64,000 nucleotides of DNA from Blastomonas sp. SL216 (GTDB lineage Bacteria > Pseudomonadota > Alphaproteobacteria > Sphingomonadales > Sphingomonadaceae), in contig CP113055.1 of assembly GCA_026625625.1 (NCBI GenBank), positions 3,517,001 through 3,581,000 of the forward strand. Direction: 5' to 3'. How positions within the stretch are numbered: position 1 is the stretch's first letter; each line of letters opens with the position of its first letter. The notes under the pieces were generated by a model. That model made no database searches and had not been told where the DNA came from. It saw only the letters and a list, made by a program, of their open reading frames with translations. A program made the position numbers and the translations under genes. This document shows, in pieces, positions 1-9,164 of the stretch.

Positions 1-1050
1 CTGCTCGGCAGTCGCATCACCGGGAATGCCGCCGGTGGGCTTCAGGCTGATCGTCAGCGACGCATAGCCGGGCACGCGGTGCGGATGCGTGTTCTGATCG
101 ACCCAGACGGCGAAGTCGGGGTCCGAACGGTCGATCGTGTCGCTGAGGCCCTGGTCGAAGGCAGGGTCGGCGAAATAGGCGCTGATGCGCTCCAGCTCGG
201 CGACCGGGGGATTGAGCCCCAGCGTCTTCATGTGCGCGAATTCTTCCTCGACCTGACGGATATATTCCGCAGCGCCCAGTTCATGCACCAGGATCTTGAT
301 GCGCGCCTTGTACTTGTTGTCCCGGCGACCATGGCGATTGTAGACGCGCAGGCACGCCTCGGCATAGCTGATCAGCTCTTCGATCGGCACGAATTCGCGG
401 ATCATCGGCGCGATCATCGGGGTGCGGCCCATGCCGCCGCCTGCGAAGAATTTCGCGCCGAGCACGCCATCTGCGTTCTTCACCAGCTCGATACCGATAT
501 CGTGCAGCCGCATGGCCGCCCGGTCGCTGGGCGAGGCGATCACCGCGATCTTGAACTTGCGCGGCAGCAGCTGGAATTCCGGGTGGAAGGTCGACCACTG
601 GCGCAGCAGTTCGGCCCAGGGGCGCGGATCGGCAATCTCGTCGGCCGCAGCGCCTGCAAACTGGTCCGAGCTGATGTTGCGGATGCAGTTGCCGCTGGTC
701 TGGATCGCGTGCATTTCCACGGTTGCCAGCTCGGCGAGAATGTCGGGTGCGTCCTCCAGCTTGATCCAGTTATACTGGATGTTCTGCCGCGTGGTGAAAT
801 GGCCATAGCCCTTGTCGTACTTGCGCGCGATATGCGCGAGCATGTGCATCTGCCGCGACGACAGGGTGCCATAGGGAATGGCGACTCGCAGCATATAGGC
901 GTGCAGCTGCAGATAGAGGCCGTTCTTCAGCCGGAGGTGACGAAACTCCTCCTCGGGCAGGCTGCCATCAAGCCGGCGGCGCACCTGGTCGCGAAACTCC
1001 GCGACGCGCGCATCGACCATTGCCTGGTCATATTGGTCGTACTGATACAT
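1..1050 (-). CDS. cysI: Sulfite reductase, hemoprotein/ferredoxin-type subunit (CysI family), 3' end missing
   Basis: Reads as the N-terminal 350 residues of a siroheme [4Fe-4S] nitrite/sulfite reductase that reduces sulfite to sulfide for cysteine synthesis in the cytoplasm. It begins MYQYDQYDQAMVDARVAEFR and contains the ferredoxin-like half-domain (LRIKNGLYLQ-like segment LRLKNGLYLQLHAYMLRVAI), KGYGHFTTRQNIQYNW, and the substrate-side segment TSGNCIRNISSDQFAG, all typical of this family. The reading frame is open to base 1, so the C-terminal cysteines that bind the Fe-S cluster and siroheme lie outside the window. The ATG (1048-1050) has a GAGAAGGA-type ribosome site just upstream. It is the last visible gene of the leftward cobA-DUF2849-Tat protein-cysI cluster, so siroheme supply and sulfite reduction are co-transcribed. 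Assimilatory sulfite rather than nitrite reductase is inferred from the context. Confidence 0.9.
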   Translation of the reverse strand, partial: MYQYDQYDQAMVDARVAEFRDQVRRRLDGSLPEEEFRHLRLKNGLYLQLHAYMLRVAIPYGTLSSRQMHMLAHIARKYDKGYGHFTTRQNIQYNWIKLEDAPDILAELATVEMHAIQTSGNCIRNISSDQFAGAAADEIADPRPWAELLRQWSTFHPEFQLLPRKFKIAVIASPSDRAAMRLHDIGIELVKNADGVLGAKFFAGGGMGRTPMIAPMIREFVPIEELISYAEACLRVYNRHGRRDNKYKARIKILVHELGAAEYIRQVEEEFAHMKTLGLNPPVAELERISAYFADPAFDQGLSDTIDRSDPDFAVWVDQNTHPHRVPGYASLTISLKPTGGIPGDATAEQ

Positions 1051-1070
1051 CTCGTATCCTTCTCAAAAAT

Positions 1071-1532
1071 TCAAACCTGTGCGGCAAAGCCGCGCACAGC
1101 CACGACGTCCAGCCGCTGGCTGCCGACGATCCGGCCCAGCTGTGCCAGTCCCTGGCCATCGATCAGCACCGTCTTGTGGCCCGTGCGGATCGCTTCGAAG
1201 CCCTTGGCCGTGGCCGGGTCTTCAAAGCCCGTCGCGGTCGGATAGCCCACCGACATGGCATAATCCCATGGCTCGAAACCGGTCTCGGCGCGGGCCAGCC
1301 AGAAGCCGGTGAACAGCCCCTGGTCGAGCGCTTGCTGGTCCATCACCAGCCAATTGGCGGCGAGGAACTGGCCCAGAGCGTCGCCCTTGCCGGGAAGCGC
1401 CTTGAGCAACGTCTGTTCGACCACCACCGTGGTGCGTGGGGGCGCTGCGACCGCCGGAACGCCCACCAGGCCGCCACCCAGCGCGGCGATGCCGGCAAGG
1501 CTGGTGGTCAGGGTCTGGCGACGTGAAAGCAT
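1071..1532 (-). CDS. Tat-exported small protein, possible dimeric alpha-beta barrel fold
   Basis: 153 residues. The start is the ATG at 1530-1532. Longer in-frame extensions would run back through the DUF2849 gene. The N-terminus MLSRRQTLTTSLAGIAALGG carries a twin-arginine export signal (SRRQTL followed by a hydrophobic stretch), with a likely cleavage near residue 30 (VAA/PP). The mature part (TVVVEQTLLKALPGKGDALG ... FTGFWLARAETGFEPWDYAM) looks like a short beta-strand, helix and conserved W/F pattern, as in antibiotic-biosynthesis-monooxygenase-type ferredoxin-like barrels; that assignment is inference. It lies 5 bp after the DUF2849 gene and 20 bp before cysI, so it is part of the sulfite reductase operon. 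An exported protein is not expected in that cytoplasmic pathway. Function unknown. Confidence 0.75.
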   Translation of the reverse strand: MLSRRQTLTTSLAGIAALGGGLVGVPAVAAPPRTTVVVEQTLLKALPGKGDALGQFLAANWLVMDQQALDQGLFTGFWLARAETGFEPWDYAMSVGYPTATGFEDPATAKGFEAIRTGHKTVLIDGQGLAQLGRIVGSQRLDVVAVRGFAAQV

Positions 1533-1537
1533 CGGGA

Positions 1538-1828
1538 TCAAACCTTCACGATCGGGATGCTGGTGTTGATGGCGAGGTCCGGGCGCACGGTCGGGCCAAA
1601 GGCGCGGACGCGTTCCTTGATGTGCAGCGGCATCGGGCCCTGCTCGGTCTGGCGGCCGTCGACGACATAGGGCACGTTGACGCGGCGCGCGGCTTCCTCG
1701 CGCTTGAGGATCGCCTCGGCCTCGTCGCCTGCATCGACACTTTCCGCCAGATGGCGCGACCAGCGGGTATCGCCCGCCCACCAGATGACGTCTCCGGTCT
1801 TCAGGTCGTTACCGGTCAGGATTTTCAT
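1538..1828 (-). CDS. DUF2849 protein of the siroheme/sulfite reductase operon
   Basis: 96 residues beginning MKILTGNDLKTGDVIWWAGD, a start characteristic of the DUF2849 family that sits between the uroporphyrinogen methyltransferase and sulfite reductase genes of alphaproteobacteria. It is small, soluble and without signal peptide. The ATG overlaps the cobA stop codon as ATGA (1825-1828), which indicates translational coupling. The biochemical role is not known; operon position suggests help with sulfite reductase or siroheme handling, which is inference. Confidence 0.85.
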   Translation of the reverse strand: MKILTGNDLKTGDVIWWAGDTRWSRHLAESVDAGDEAEAILKREEAARRVNVPYVVDGRQTEQGPMPLHIKERVRAFGPTVRPDLAINTSIPIVKV

Positions 1829-2622
1829 GCAATCGGCTCCAGATGCTGGGCAAACAAGGTCGGAAGGCAATCGGTGGCGCGCGCGCGGGTGACGACATCG
1901 CCGATGACGATCAGCGCCGGGCTGACCACAGCTTCGCGCGCGATCATCGGGCCAAGATCGGTCAGCAGCGTGCGCAAGGTGCGCATATCGGCGCGGGTGC
2001 CCTTTTCGAGCACCGCCACCGGGGTGTCGGGCGACAGGCCATCGGCGATCAGCTTTTCGGCAATCGCATCGCCGGTGGCAACGCCCATATAGATGACCAG
2101 CGTGCGGCCCTTGCCTGCCAGGCCCGACCAGTCCTGTTCGGTCAGTCCCTTGCACTGGCCCGCAACAAAGGTGACGGCGCTGGCCAGATCGCGATGGGTC
2201 AGCGGCAGCTGCGCGGCGGCTGCGGCACCATTGGCGGCGCTGATGCCGGGGATGACTTCGACCGCGACACCGGCGGCGCGGCAATCGTCCACCTCTTCGC
2301 CACCACGGCCGAAGATGAACGGATCGCCGCCCTTCAGCCGCACGACATCATGGCCCGCACGGGCCTGTTCGATCAGCAGTGCGTTGATATCCTGCTGCGG
2401 CAGCGTATGGCGCGCGCGCTGCTTGGCGACCGAGATCAGCTGCGCATCGGGCCGCGCCAGGGCGAGGATCGCATCATCGACCAGGCCATCATGCACGATC
2501 AGCCGCGCGCGCGAAATGATCCGTGCCGCCTTGACGGTGAGCAGATCGGGATCGCCGGGGCCTGCGCCGACCAGCCAGACGGTGCCGGACGGGCGATTGG
2601 GGGATGCGTGCGGGTGCGTCAT
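1825..2622 (-). CDS. cobA: Uroporphyrinogen-III C-methyltransferase (siroheme synthesis)
   Basis: 265 residues. SAM-dependent enzyme that makes precorrin-2 from uroporphyrinogen III, the first step of siroheme synthesis. Family signatures visible are VWLVGAGPGDPDLLTVKAAR near the N-terminus, VRLKGGDPFIFGRGGEE in the middle, VEVIPGISAANGAAA, and VIYMGV near residue 170. The chosen start is the ATG at 2620-2622, preceded by GGAAAGGA at good spacing. A TTG six codons upstream is a weaker alternative. No fused CysG-type oxidase/ferrochelatase domain is present, so those steps must be encoded elsewhere. It is the first gene of the leftward siroheme/sulfite reductase operon and overlaps the DUF2849 gene by ATGA. 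Confidence 0.93.
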   Translation of the reverse strand: MTHPHASPNRPSGTVWLVGAGPGDPDLLTVKAARIISRARLIVHDGLVDDAILALARPDAQLISVAKQRARHTLPQQDINALLIEQARAGHDVVRLKGGDPFIFGRGGEEVDDCRAAGVAVEVIPGISAANGAAAAAQLPLTHRDLASAVTFVAGQCKGLTEQDWSGLAGKGRTLVIYMGVATGDAIAEKLIADGLSPDTPVAVLEKGTRADMRTLRTLLTDLGPMIAREAVVSPALIVIGDVVTRARATDCLPTLFAQHLEPIA

Positions 2623-2679
2623 GCCGTTGGTCCTTTCCAACGGTGCATCTGGTCCGTGCGCGGTGCAGTTGCAAAGCAG

Positions 2680-2698
2680 AACCCCTTTTGCGGGGGTT
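2680..2698 (-). terminator. Small hairpin between astD and cobA
   Basis: AACCCC (2680-2685) pairs with GGGGTT (2693-2698) around a 7-base loop, and the flanking GCAAA/TTTGC can extend the stem. It lies between the astD stop and the cobA start on the same strand. It could terminate astD or form part of the cobA leader. There is no clear T-run on the minus strand, so the call is weak. Confidence 0.35.
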
Positions 2699-2736
2699 AG
2701 ATTTGCTTTTGTGACGGAGGTGGAACCCGCTCTGGC

Positions 2737-4152
2737 TCAGTCCGATTTCAGCCCGATGCCGATGGTGGCGCGCGGCTGTTCCATCTCGTTCGACACCACC
2801 GGATAGGCGCAATAGTCGGCGGCATAATAGGCGCTGGGCCGGTGATTGCCGGACAGGCCGACGCCGCCGAACGGGGCCTTGGACGACGCGCCGTTGGTGG
2901 GCCGGTTCCAGTTGACGATGCCCGCCCTGATGTTCGCCCAGAACTGCTTGTAATGCTGCGGGCTGCCGCCCACCAGCGCTGCGGACAGCCCGAAGCGGGT
3001 GTTGTTGGCCTCTGCCACCGCTTCCTCGAACGTGCTCACCTTGATCACCTGCAACAGCGGTCCAAACAGCTCGACATCGGGGCGGTCCCTGACGTTGGTG
3101 ACATCGATGATCGCGGGCGACAGGAAGGGCAGCTTGTCGTCGAGCCGCACCAGATGCTTGATCACCCGGCCGCCATTGCTGAGGAAATAGAGGAAGCTCT
3201 CGGTCAGCCCGTCGGCGGTGGGATTGTCGATGACCGGGCCCATGAACGGCTGCGGATCGTCGAACGGCTTGCCCACGACCAGCCGGTCGGCGAGCTTCTT
3301 GGTTTCCGCAATCACCGCGTCGTAAAGGGTATCGCGCACGATCAGCCGGCTTGCGGCGGAACAGCGCTGTCCCGCCGAGGTAAAGGCAGACTGGATGATC
3401 AGCGCGGCGGCATCGGCAATGCACGGCGTGTCCCAGATGACCATCGGGTTGTTGCCGCCCATTTCGAGCGCGACGATCTTGTCCGGGCGCGCAGCCAGCG
3501 TGCGGTTGATCGCGATGCCCGTGGTGGCAGAGCCGGTGAACAGCACGCCATCGACATCCTCGTGCACGACCAGCGCCTTGCCTTCGTCCGCGCCGCCGAT
3601 CAGCAGCCGCACGACGCCTTCGGGGATGCCGGCCTGGTGCATGCATTCGACCAGCATCGCGCCGACAGCGGGCGTCTTTTCCGATGGCTTGAACACCACG
3701 GCGTTGCCCGCGATGAGCGCGGGGATGATATGGCCATTGGGCAGGTGCGCAGGGAAATTATACGGCCCCAGCACCGCCATCACGCCATGCGGCTTGTGCC
3801 TCAGCGCCATCGTACCGCCCAGCGCGCTGTCCAGCTTGCGCTGCGAGGTGCGCTCGGCATAGGCGGCGACCGAGATATCGACCTTGGCAACGACCGATTC
3901 CACCTCGGTGCGCGATTCCCAGATCGGCTTTCCGGTTTCGCGCGCAATCAGCTCGGCCAGTTCCTCTGACCGGGCGCGCACCTGATTGGCGAAGCGGCGG
4001 CACAGCTCGATCCGCTTGGTGACCGCCATGGCCACCCATTCGGGAAAGGCCGCGCGGGCCTTGGCGACTTCAGCATCGACATCGCCATGCGGGCCTGACC
4101 AAAGTCGGGCACCGGTTGCAGGCTCGAAGGAGACAAGTTCAGGCAATTTCAC
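2737..4152 (-). CDS. astD: N-succinylglutamate 5-semialdehyde dehydrogenase
   Basis: NAD-dependent aldehyde dehydrogenase oxidising succinylglutamate semialdehyde in the arginine succinyltransferase route. Family marks: LVSFEPATGARLW at the N-terminus, the fold motif GVMAVLGPYNFPAHLPNGHI, the general-base glutamate in VALEMGGNNPMVIW, the catalytic cysteine in SAGQRCSAASRLIV, and the C-terminal GIVNWNRPTNGASSKAPFGG typical of AstD. The start is uncertain: I chose the GTG at 4150-4152, giving 471 residues, which is close to the family length. The open frame continues upstream to a GTG at 4236. No other ast genes are in the window, so it is an orphan here. Other aldehyde dehydrogenases are close relatives, but the AstD-specific C-terminus favours this call. 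Confidence 0.85.
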   Translation of the reverse strand: MKLPELVSFEPATGARLWSGPHGDVDAEVAKARAAFPEWVAMAVTKRIELCRRFANQVRARSEELAELIARETGKPIWESRTEVESVVAKVDISVAAYAERTSQRKLDSALGGTMALRHKPHGVMAVLGPYNFPAHLPNGHIIPALIAGNAVVFKPSEKTPAVGAMLVECMHQAGIPEGVVRLLIGGADEGKALVVHEDVDGVLFTGSATTGIAINRTLAARPDKIVALEMGGNNPMVIWDTPCIADAAALIIQSAFTSAGQRCSAASRLIVRDTLYDAVIAETKKLADRLVVGKPFDDPQPFMGPVIDNPTADGLTESFLYFLSNGGRVIKHLVRLDDKLPFLSPAIIDVTNVRDRPDVELFGPLLQVIKVSTFEEAVAEANNTRFGLSAALVGGSPQHYKQFWANIRAGIVNWNRPTNGASSKAPFGGVGLSGNHRPSAYYAADYCAYPVVSNEMEQPRATIGIGLKSD

Positions 4153-4398
4153 GCTTTCTGGCGAGCAGTTGATGACCGCATGTGCTGACCCTGCGCCCCG
4201 ATAGCAAGGATTATGCGCTGCGTAAAACCGTTGCACGGTGTCATGACAAAATTGTGGCGATTTCGAGGGCTTGCGCCGTGGCCCTGCTCTGCTAGGCTTC
4301 GACTCGGCTGGTTAATGACCACTCGGCGAACGGGGTCGCATGAGTAGAATTTGACGCCGGGGGCAAACCCGCCTTGTCAGTGAGCAAGGAGCGGTCCC

Positions 4399-7300
4399 AT
4401 GAAAACTTTCCCCAACAACGCAAAGGCGTTGCGTGCAACGCTGTTTATGGCGTCCAGCGCCGCCGCCATCGCTATCGCGAGCCCGGCTTATGCCGATGGA
4501 ACCGCGCCTTGCAACGTGAATGCGGGGCCTGATGGCATCGCGGGCAACGCCGATGATGTGTTTGAATCGACCGAATGTGGTGTCGGCGCCGTCTCCAGCG
4601 CGCCCGGATCCACAGCCGTCGGCAACCAGAGCCGTGCCTCGGGCAGTTTCAGCGCGGCCATCGGCGCGCGGTCGGTCGCTTCGGGGGTCCAGGCATCGGC
4701 GCTTGGGGCCGCAGCCACGGCTTCGGGCAGCTTCTCGACCGCGGTTGGCACCTTTGCCACCGCATCCGGGCTGCAGTCGCATGCATTTGGAGATTCGGCG
4801 GCAGCGTCTGCGAGTTTTTCCGTCGCCATCGGTACCGGCGCAGTGTCGTCATCGACAAGCAGCATTGCCATCGGCGCCGGTTCGACAACCGCCACGATCG
4901 GCAGCACCCCTTCGGGTGCAGCGTCCTTCGGGACTGCGGTCGCCATCGGCAATGCCGCCAGGGCTACGCAGGAAGACGCGGTGGCGCTGGGTGATTTCGC
5001 CAATGCCTCGGGCTTCCATGCAACGGCGATTGGCGGGGAATCGGTGGCCTCGGGCGTTGGCTCCCAGGCCTTTGGCTGGCAGGCCAATGCTTCGGGCCGC
5101 ACCGCTGTTGCGGTCGGTCATCAGGCCAATGCCGCAGGGCTTGAGGCGACATCGGTCGGCAAGAGCACGCTCGCCGGCGGTGCCAATGCCACGGCGATGG
5201 GCAGCCGGGCCAATGCGGCGGGTATCAGCTCGGTCGCGATCGGTAACGGCGCGGTAACGGCGGACGGCACCACGCCATCGGGCGCGGCCTCGACCGGAAC
5301 CGCGGTCGCCATCGGCAATCTTTCCAAGGCAACGGCGGAAGATGCCGTTGCGCTGGGTGACCTTGCCAATGCTTCGGGCTTCCATGCAACGGCGATCGGC
5401 GGCGAGTCTGTCGCCTCGGGCGTCGGTTCGCAGGCCTTTGGCTGGCAGGCCAACGCGTCGGGTCGCACGGCGGTCGCGGTCGGGCATCAGGCCAATGCCG
5501 CCGGGTTCGAGGCAACCTCGGTCGGCAAGAGCGCACAGGCAGCGGGGACCAATGCTTCGGCTCTGGGCAGCCGCGCCAATGCCTCGGGCGTCAATTCGCT
5601 GGCAGCGGGCAATGCCGCTGCTGCTGCCGGGATCAATTCGGTCGCCATCGGCAATGGCGCGGTGACGGCAGATGGCACCACGCCCTCGGGCGCGGCCTCG
5701 ACCGGAACAGCGGTCGCCATTGGAAATGCAGCCCAGGCAACCAACGAGGATGCTGTGGCGCTCGGCGATCTCGCCAACGCATCGGGCTTCCATGCGACCG
5801 CGATCGGCGGTGAATCGGTGGCCTCGGGCGTCGGCAGCCAAGCGTTCGGCTGGCAGGCCAATGCTTCGGGCCGCACCGCGCTCGCAGCGGGCCACCAGGC
5901 CAATGCCGCCGGTTTCGAAGCGACCTCGGTCGGCAAGAGCACCCAGGCGGGCGGCGCGAATGCAACCGCTGTCGGCAGCCGGGCGAATGCGGCAGGGATC
6001 AGCTCGGTCGCCATCGGCAACAATGCCGTGACGGCAGACGGCACCACGCCTTCGGGCGCTGCGTCGCTGGGCACGGCCGTCGCCATCGGCAATGGCGCGC
6101 GCGCGACGGCAGAAGATGCTGTCGCGCTGGGCGACCTCGCCAATGCCAGCGGTTTCCACGCGACCGCGATCGGCGGCGAATCGATCGCCTCGGGCGTCGG
6201 CAGCCAGGCCTTTGGCTGGCAGGCCAACGCATCGGGCCGCACCGCTGTCGCGGTTGGCCACCAGGCCAATGCCGCAGGGCTTGAGGCGACTTCGGTCGGC
6301 AAGAGTGCGCAGGCGGGCGGGGCCAATGCCACGTCGCTGGGCAGCCGGGCGAATGCCGCTGCCGATAACAGCGTGGCGTTGGGCAATGCGGCCAGCGCCA
6401 CGGCGGCCAACTCGGTCGCTCTGGGTTCGGGATCGGTCGCAAATCGCGCCAATACAGTTTCGGTCGGCGCTGCTGGCGCAGAACGGCAGATCACCAATGT
6501 TGCAGCCGGCACCGCGCTGACCGATGCGGTCAATCTGGGTCAGCTCAACGCGGTGGCCGCCACCACGACCGCCAACGCGACCCGGCTGAACTATTTCGCG
6601 GTCAACAGCAGCCAGGCTGGCGCGACCGCCACCGGGGCTTCGGCGATTGCGCTGGGCGACAATGCCACGGCAGATGGCGTCGACGCGCTGGCGATCGGCG
6701 GTGACGATGCGGGTACCGGTGCACGCGCCATCGGCAATTCCACCGTCGCCATCGGCGGCGAGGCCGATGCCATCGGACTGGCCGCAACCGCCTTTGGCTG
6801 GCGCGCCAATGCCGGGGCTGAACGCGCGCATGCGCTCGGCCATCTCGCCAATGCCACAGGCGTGCGTTCGCTTGCCGTGGGTGAGGCCGCCAATGCCACG
6901 GCGCTGACCTCGGTCGCGGTCGGCAATCAGGCGAGCGCCACCGACGAGGATGCGGTCGCCATCGGTGACCTCGCCAATGCCAGCGGCTTCCATGCCACAG
7001 CGGTCGGCGGCGAATCGGTAGCATCCGGTCGCGGCGCGCAGAGCTTCGGCTGGCAGGCAGTCGCCTCGGGTGATCTCTCGCTGGCGGCGGGCCATCAGGC
7101 CCAGGCGACCGGCGTTCGCTCGACCGCGGTCGGCAAGAGCGCGGTGGCATCGGCCACCAACTCGGTCGCCATCGGCAACCAGGCCACCACCAACAGCACC
7201 AACGCCGCATCGCTCGGCACCTCGGTCGCCATCGGCAACCTGGCCAGCGCGGGGGATGAGGATTCGGTCGCGATCGGCGACCAGGCCAATGCCAGTGGCT

Positions 7301-9138
7301 TCCACGCGACGGCCGTGGGCGGTGAGGCGGTCGCATCGGGCCGGGGATCGCAGACCTTCGGCTGGCAGGCGCGTGCCACCGGCGAGCTTTCGCTGGCGGT
7401 CGGCCACCAGGCCGTGGCTGGCGGCGTGCGTTCGCTGGCGCTGGGCAAGAGCGCCACGGCCAGCGGCGATTTCTCGATCGCGATCGGCAACCTGGCCTCG
7501 ACCGGCGCCTTTACCAACTCGATCGCCATCGGCAACGGATCGCTCGCCACCGCGAACAACCAGTTCGTGTTTGGCGCGGCCAATCACAGCTATCGCTTTG
7601 CCGGGCTGGCAGGCATCGTTCCGGCGGGGCAGCAGTTCTTCCTGACGATCGACTCTGCGGGCAATCTGATCGCGGTGGCTTCGGCACCGCCGGGGTCCGG
7701 CATCGGTACCGGTGTTGACAGCACCCAGGTCGGCGTCGGCGCTCGCGCCAGCGCGGAAGACGCGGTTGCGGTCGGCAATGGTTCGGTCGCCAGCGCTCCC
7801 GATGCCACCGCTATCGGAACCGATGCCCAGGCGCTCAGCCCCGGGGCAACCGCGATTGGCGCAGGTGCGATCGCTTCGGGCTCGACCGCGGTCGGAACCG
7901 ATGCGCAGGCAATCGGCGCGGGATCGGCAGCCTATGGCTCGAACTCGCGGGCGACCGGCGCACGGTCGATTGCAATCGGTGAGGATGGTGACGATGCGGA
8001 CGGCCTCGGCGCGGTGGCTTCCGCAACGGGTGCGATTGCGATCGGCAACGATGCGCGTTCCACCGGGGTCGAAGCCGTCGCCATGGGCCTCAGCGCATCG
8101 GCCACGGCCGCAAATGCCACCGCGATCGGCGGCAGGGCGGCTGCGACCGGGCAGGGTGCGACCGCGTTCGGATGGCAGGCAAATGCGGTGGCGGAACGTG
8201 CCACAGCACTCGGTCATCTGGCCAATGCGACCGGTGTGCGTTCGACAGCGGTCGGCTCGTCGGCCACATCCTCTGGTGAGGTGAGCGTGGCGATGGGCAA
8301 TTTGTCGGTCGCCAGCGGCACCAATGCGGTCGCCATCGGCAACACCGCGATTGCCAGCGGCGGCGATGCGATTGCCATTGGCGGCAACCGCGACGGCGCA
8401 TCGGGCCGGGCGACCCAGGCCACCGGCGCATCGACCACGGCTGTCGGCGGCCAGGCACTGGCCACGGCCACGGCGGCAACGGCCTATGGCTGGCGGTCGG
8501 AAGCGACGGCGGAGCGGGCAACGGCTCTGGGCCATCTCGCCGTCGCATCGGGCGTCCGCTCGGTCGCGGTGGGCGAGGCGGCTGTCGCCTCGGGCGCTGG
8601 AGCTATTGCTATCGGCAACCAGACCTCCGCCGCCTTTGCCAACTCGGTCGCGATCGGCAATGGCGCCGTTGCCAACCGTGCCAACCAGATCAAGCTGGGC
8701 GGCACGGGCAGCTCTGTCACCATCGGTGATCTGGCGGCGAGCACCGCGGCGCAGACCGGCAACACCTCGATCGTCACCACCGATGCCAGTGGCACGCTGG
8801 GGGCAGGTCCGGCGGTCAATTCGTTCGCCACGGCCAGCCAGTTCAACACGCTGACCGGCCAGGTGAACACCCTGTTTGACCTCACCGAGATCAACCGGCG
8901 TGCGATCAACCGGGCCAACGAGGGCGTGGCGATGGCGCTGGCGATGGAATCGCCCGCGCTGCCCGCAGGCACCAACTTTGCACTGTCGGGCGGCGTCGGC
9001 TATTATGAGGATCAGGCCTCGCTGACCATGGCGATCACCGCCCGGGTCGGGGAGAATGCTTCGGTTTCCGCCGGTATCGGTACCGGTTTCAACAGCGGTT
9101 CGGTGGGCGCACGCGGCGGCTTCCAGATCGCCTGGTAA
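4399..9138 (+). CDS. Giant YadA-like trimeric autotransporter adhesin
   Basis: 1579 residues, outer-membrane surface protein. The ATG has AAGGAG nine bases upstream. Residues 1-32 are a signal peptide (hydrophobic MASSAAAIAIASPAYA). Most of the protein is made of YadA-head/Hep_Hag repeats of about 14 residues with the SVAIGxxA or TAVAVG pattern, in two blocks (about 60-1060 and 1105-1430). A neck-like segment (VAAGTALTDAVNLGQLNA) sits near residue 700, and a short non-repeat segment (FVFGAANHSYRFAGLAG) near 1055. The last ~100 residues match a YadA membrane anchor: a coiled-coil lead (LTGQVNTLFDLTEINRRAIN) followed by four amphipathic strands ending in GGFQIAW, the terminal aromatic needed for beta-barrel insertion. 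The coiled-coil stalk is very short for the length of the head. Likely role: trimeric surface adhesion. Target unknown. Confidence 0.93.
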   Translation: MKTFPNNAKALRATLFMASSAAAIAIASPAYADGTAPCNVNAGPDGIAGNADDVFESTECGVGAVSSAPGSTAVGNQSRASGSFSAAIGARSVASGVQASALGAAATASGSFSTAVGTFATASGLQSHAFGDSAAASASFSVAIGTGAVSSSTSSIAIGAGSTTATIGSTPSGAASFGTAVAIGNAARATQEDAVALGDFANASGFHATAIGGESVASGVGSQAFGWQANASGRTAVAVGHQANAAGLEATSVGKSTLAGGANATAMGSRANAAGISSVAIGNGAVTADGTTPSGAASTGTAVAIGNLSKATAEDAVALGDLANASGFHATAIGGESVASGVGSQAFGWQANASGRTAVAVGHQANAAGFEATSVGKSAQAAGTNASALGSRANASGVNSLAAGNAAAAAGINSVAIGNGAVTADGTTPSGAASTGTAVAIGNAAQATNEDAVALGDLANASGFHATAIGGESVASGVGSQAFGWQANASGRTALAAGHQANAAGFEATSVGKSTQAGGANATAVGSRANAAGISSVAIGNNAVTADGTTPSGAASLGTAVAIGNGARATAEDAVALGDLANASGFHATAIGGESIASGVGSQAFGWQANASGRTAVAVGHQANAAGLEATSVGKSAQAGGANATSLGSRANAAADNSVALGNAASATAANSVALGSGSVANRANTVSVGAAGAERQITNVAAGTALTDAVNLGQLNAVAATTTANATRLNYFAVNSSQAGATATGASAIALGDNATADGVDALAIGGDDAGTGARAIGNSTVAIGGEADAIGLAATAFGWRANAGAERAHALGHLANATGVRSLAVGEAANATALTSVAVGNQASATDEDAVAIGDLANASGFHATAVGGESVASGRGAQSFGWQAVASGDLSLAAGHQAQATGVRSTAVGKSAVASATNSVAIGNQATTNSTNAASLGTSVAIGNLASAGDEDSVAIGDQANASGFHATAVGGEAVASGRGSQTFGWQARATGELSLAVGHQAVAGGVRSLALGKSATASGDFSIAIGNLASTGAFTNSIAIGNGSLATANNQFVFGAANHSYRFAGLAGIVPAGQQFFLTIDSAGNLIAVASAPPGSGIGTGVDSTQVGVGARASAEDAVAVGNGSVASAPDATAIGTDAQALSPGATAIGAGAIASGSTAVGTDAQAIGAGSAAYGSNSRATGARSIAIGEDGDDADGLGAVASATGAIAIGNDARSTGVEAVAMGLSASATAANATAIGGRAAATGQGATAFGWQANAVAERATALGHLANATGVRSTAVGSSATSSGEVSVAMGNLSVASGTNAVAIGNTAIASGGDAIAIGGNRDGASGRATQATGASTTAVGGQALATATAATAYGWRSEATAERATALGHLAVASGVRSVAVGEAAVASGAGAIAIGNQTSAAFANSVAIGNGAVANRANQIKLGGTGSSVTIGDLAASTAAQTGNTSIVTTDASGTLGAGPAVNSFATASQFNTLTGQVNTLFDLTEINRRAINRANEGVAMALAMESPALPAGTNFALSGGVGYYEDQASLTMAITARVGENASVSAGIGTGFNSGSVGARGGFQIAW
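4970..6330 (+). repeat. Near-identical tandem modules within the adhesin gene
   Basis: Four long modules share almost the same protein text (EDAVALGD.ANASGFHATA, then GGESVASGVGSQAFGWQANA, then SGRTA, HQANAAG, EATSVGKS). The FHA codons recur at 5011, 5377, 5785 and 6151, i.e. at spacings of 366, 408 and 366 bases (122, 136 and 122 residues). The 42-base difference is exactly one 14-residue head repeat. Diverged copies follow at 6985 and 7297. DNA identity between modules is high by eye, so slippage or recombination between copies is likely. Confidence 0.85.
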
Positions 9139-9164
9139 GGCCAGACCTTCTGACAAGGAATGCT

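Noticed and set aside
79-1245. 388-residue plus-strand frame over cysI
   Set aside because: The minus strand encodes a clear sulfite reductase; the plus frame is compositional shadow.
4970-7340. Regular repeats mistaken for a CRISPR array
   Set aside because: They are in-frame coding repeats of 122-136 residues within an adhesin; no short palindromic repeats with unique spacers.
4849-9156. 1435-residue open frame antisense to the adhesin gene
   Set aside because: It is an Arg/Gly/Asp-rich mirror of the repetitive GC-rich sense codons with no domain, ribosome site or independent codon logic. The sense frame has signal peptide, repeats and anchor.
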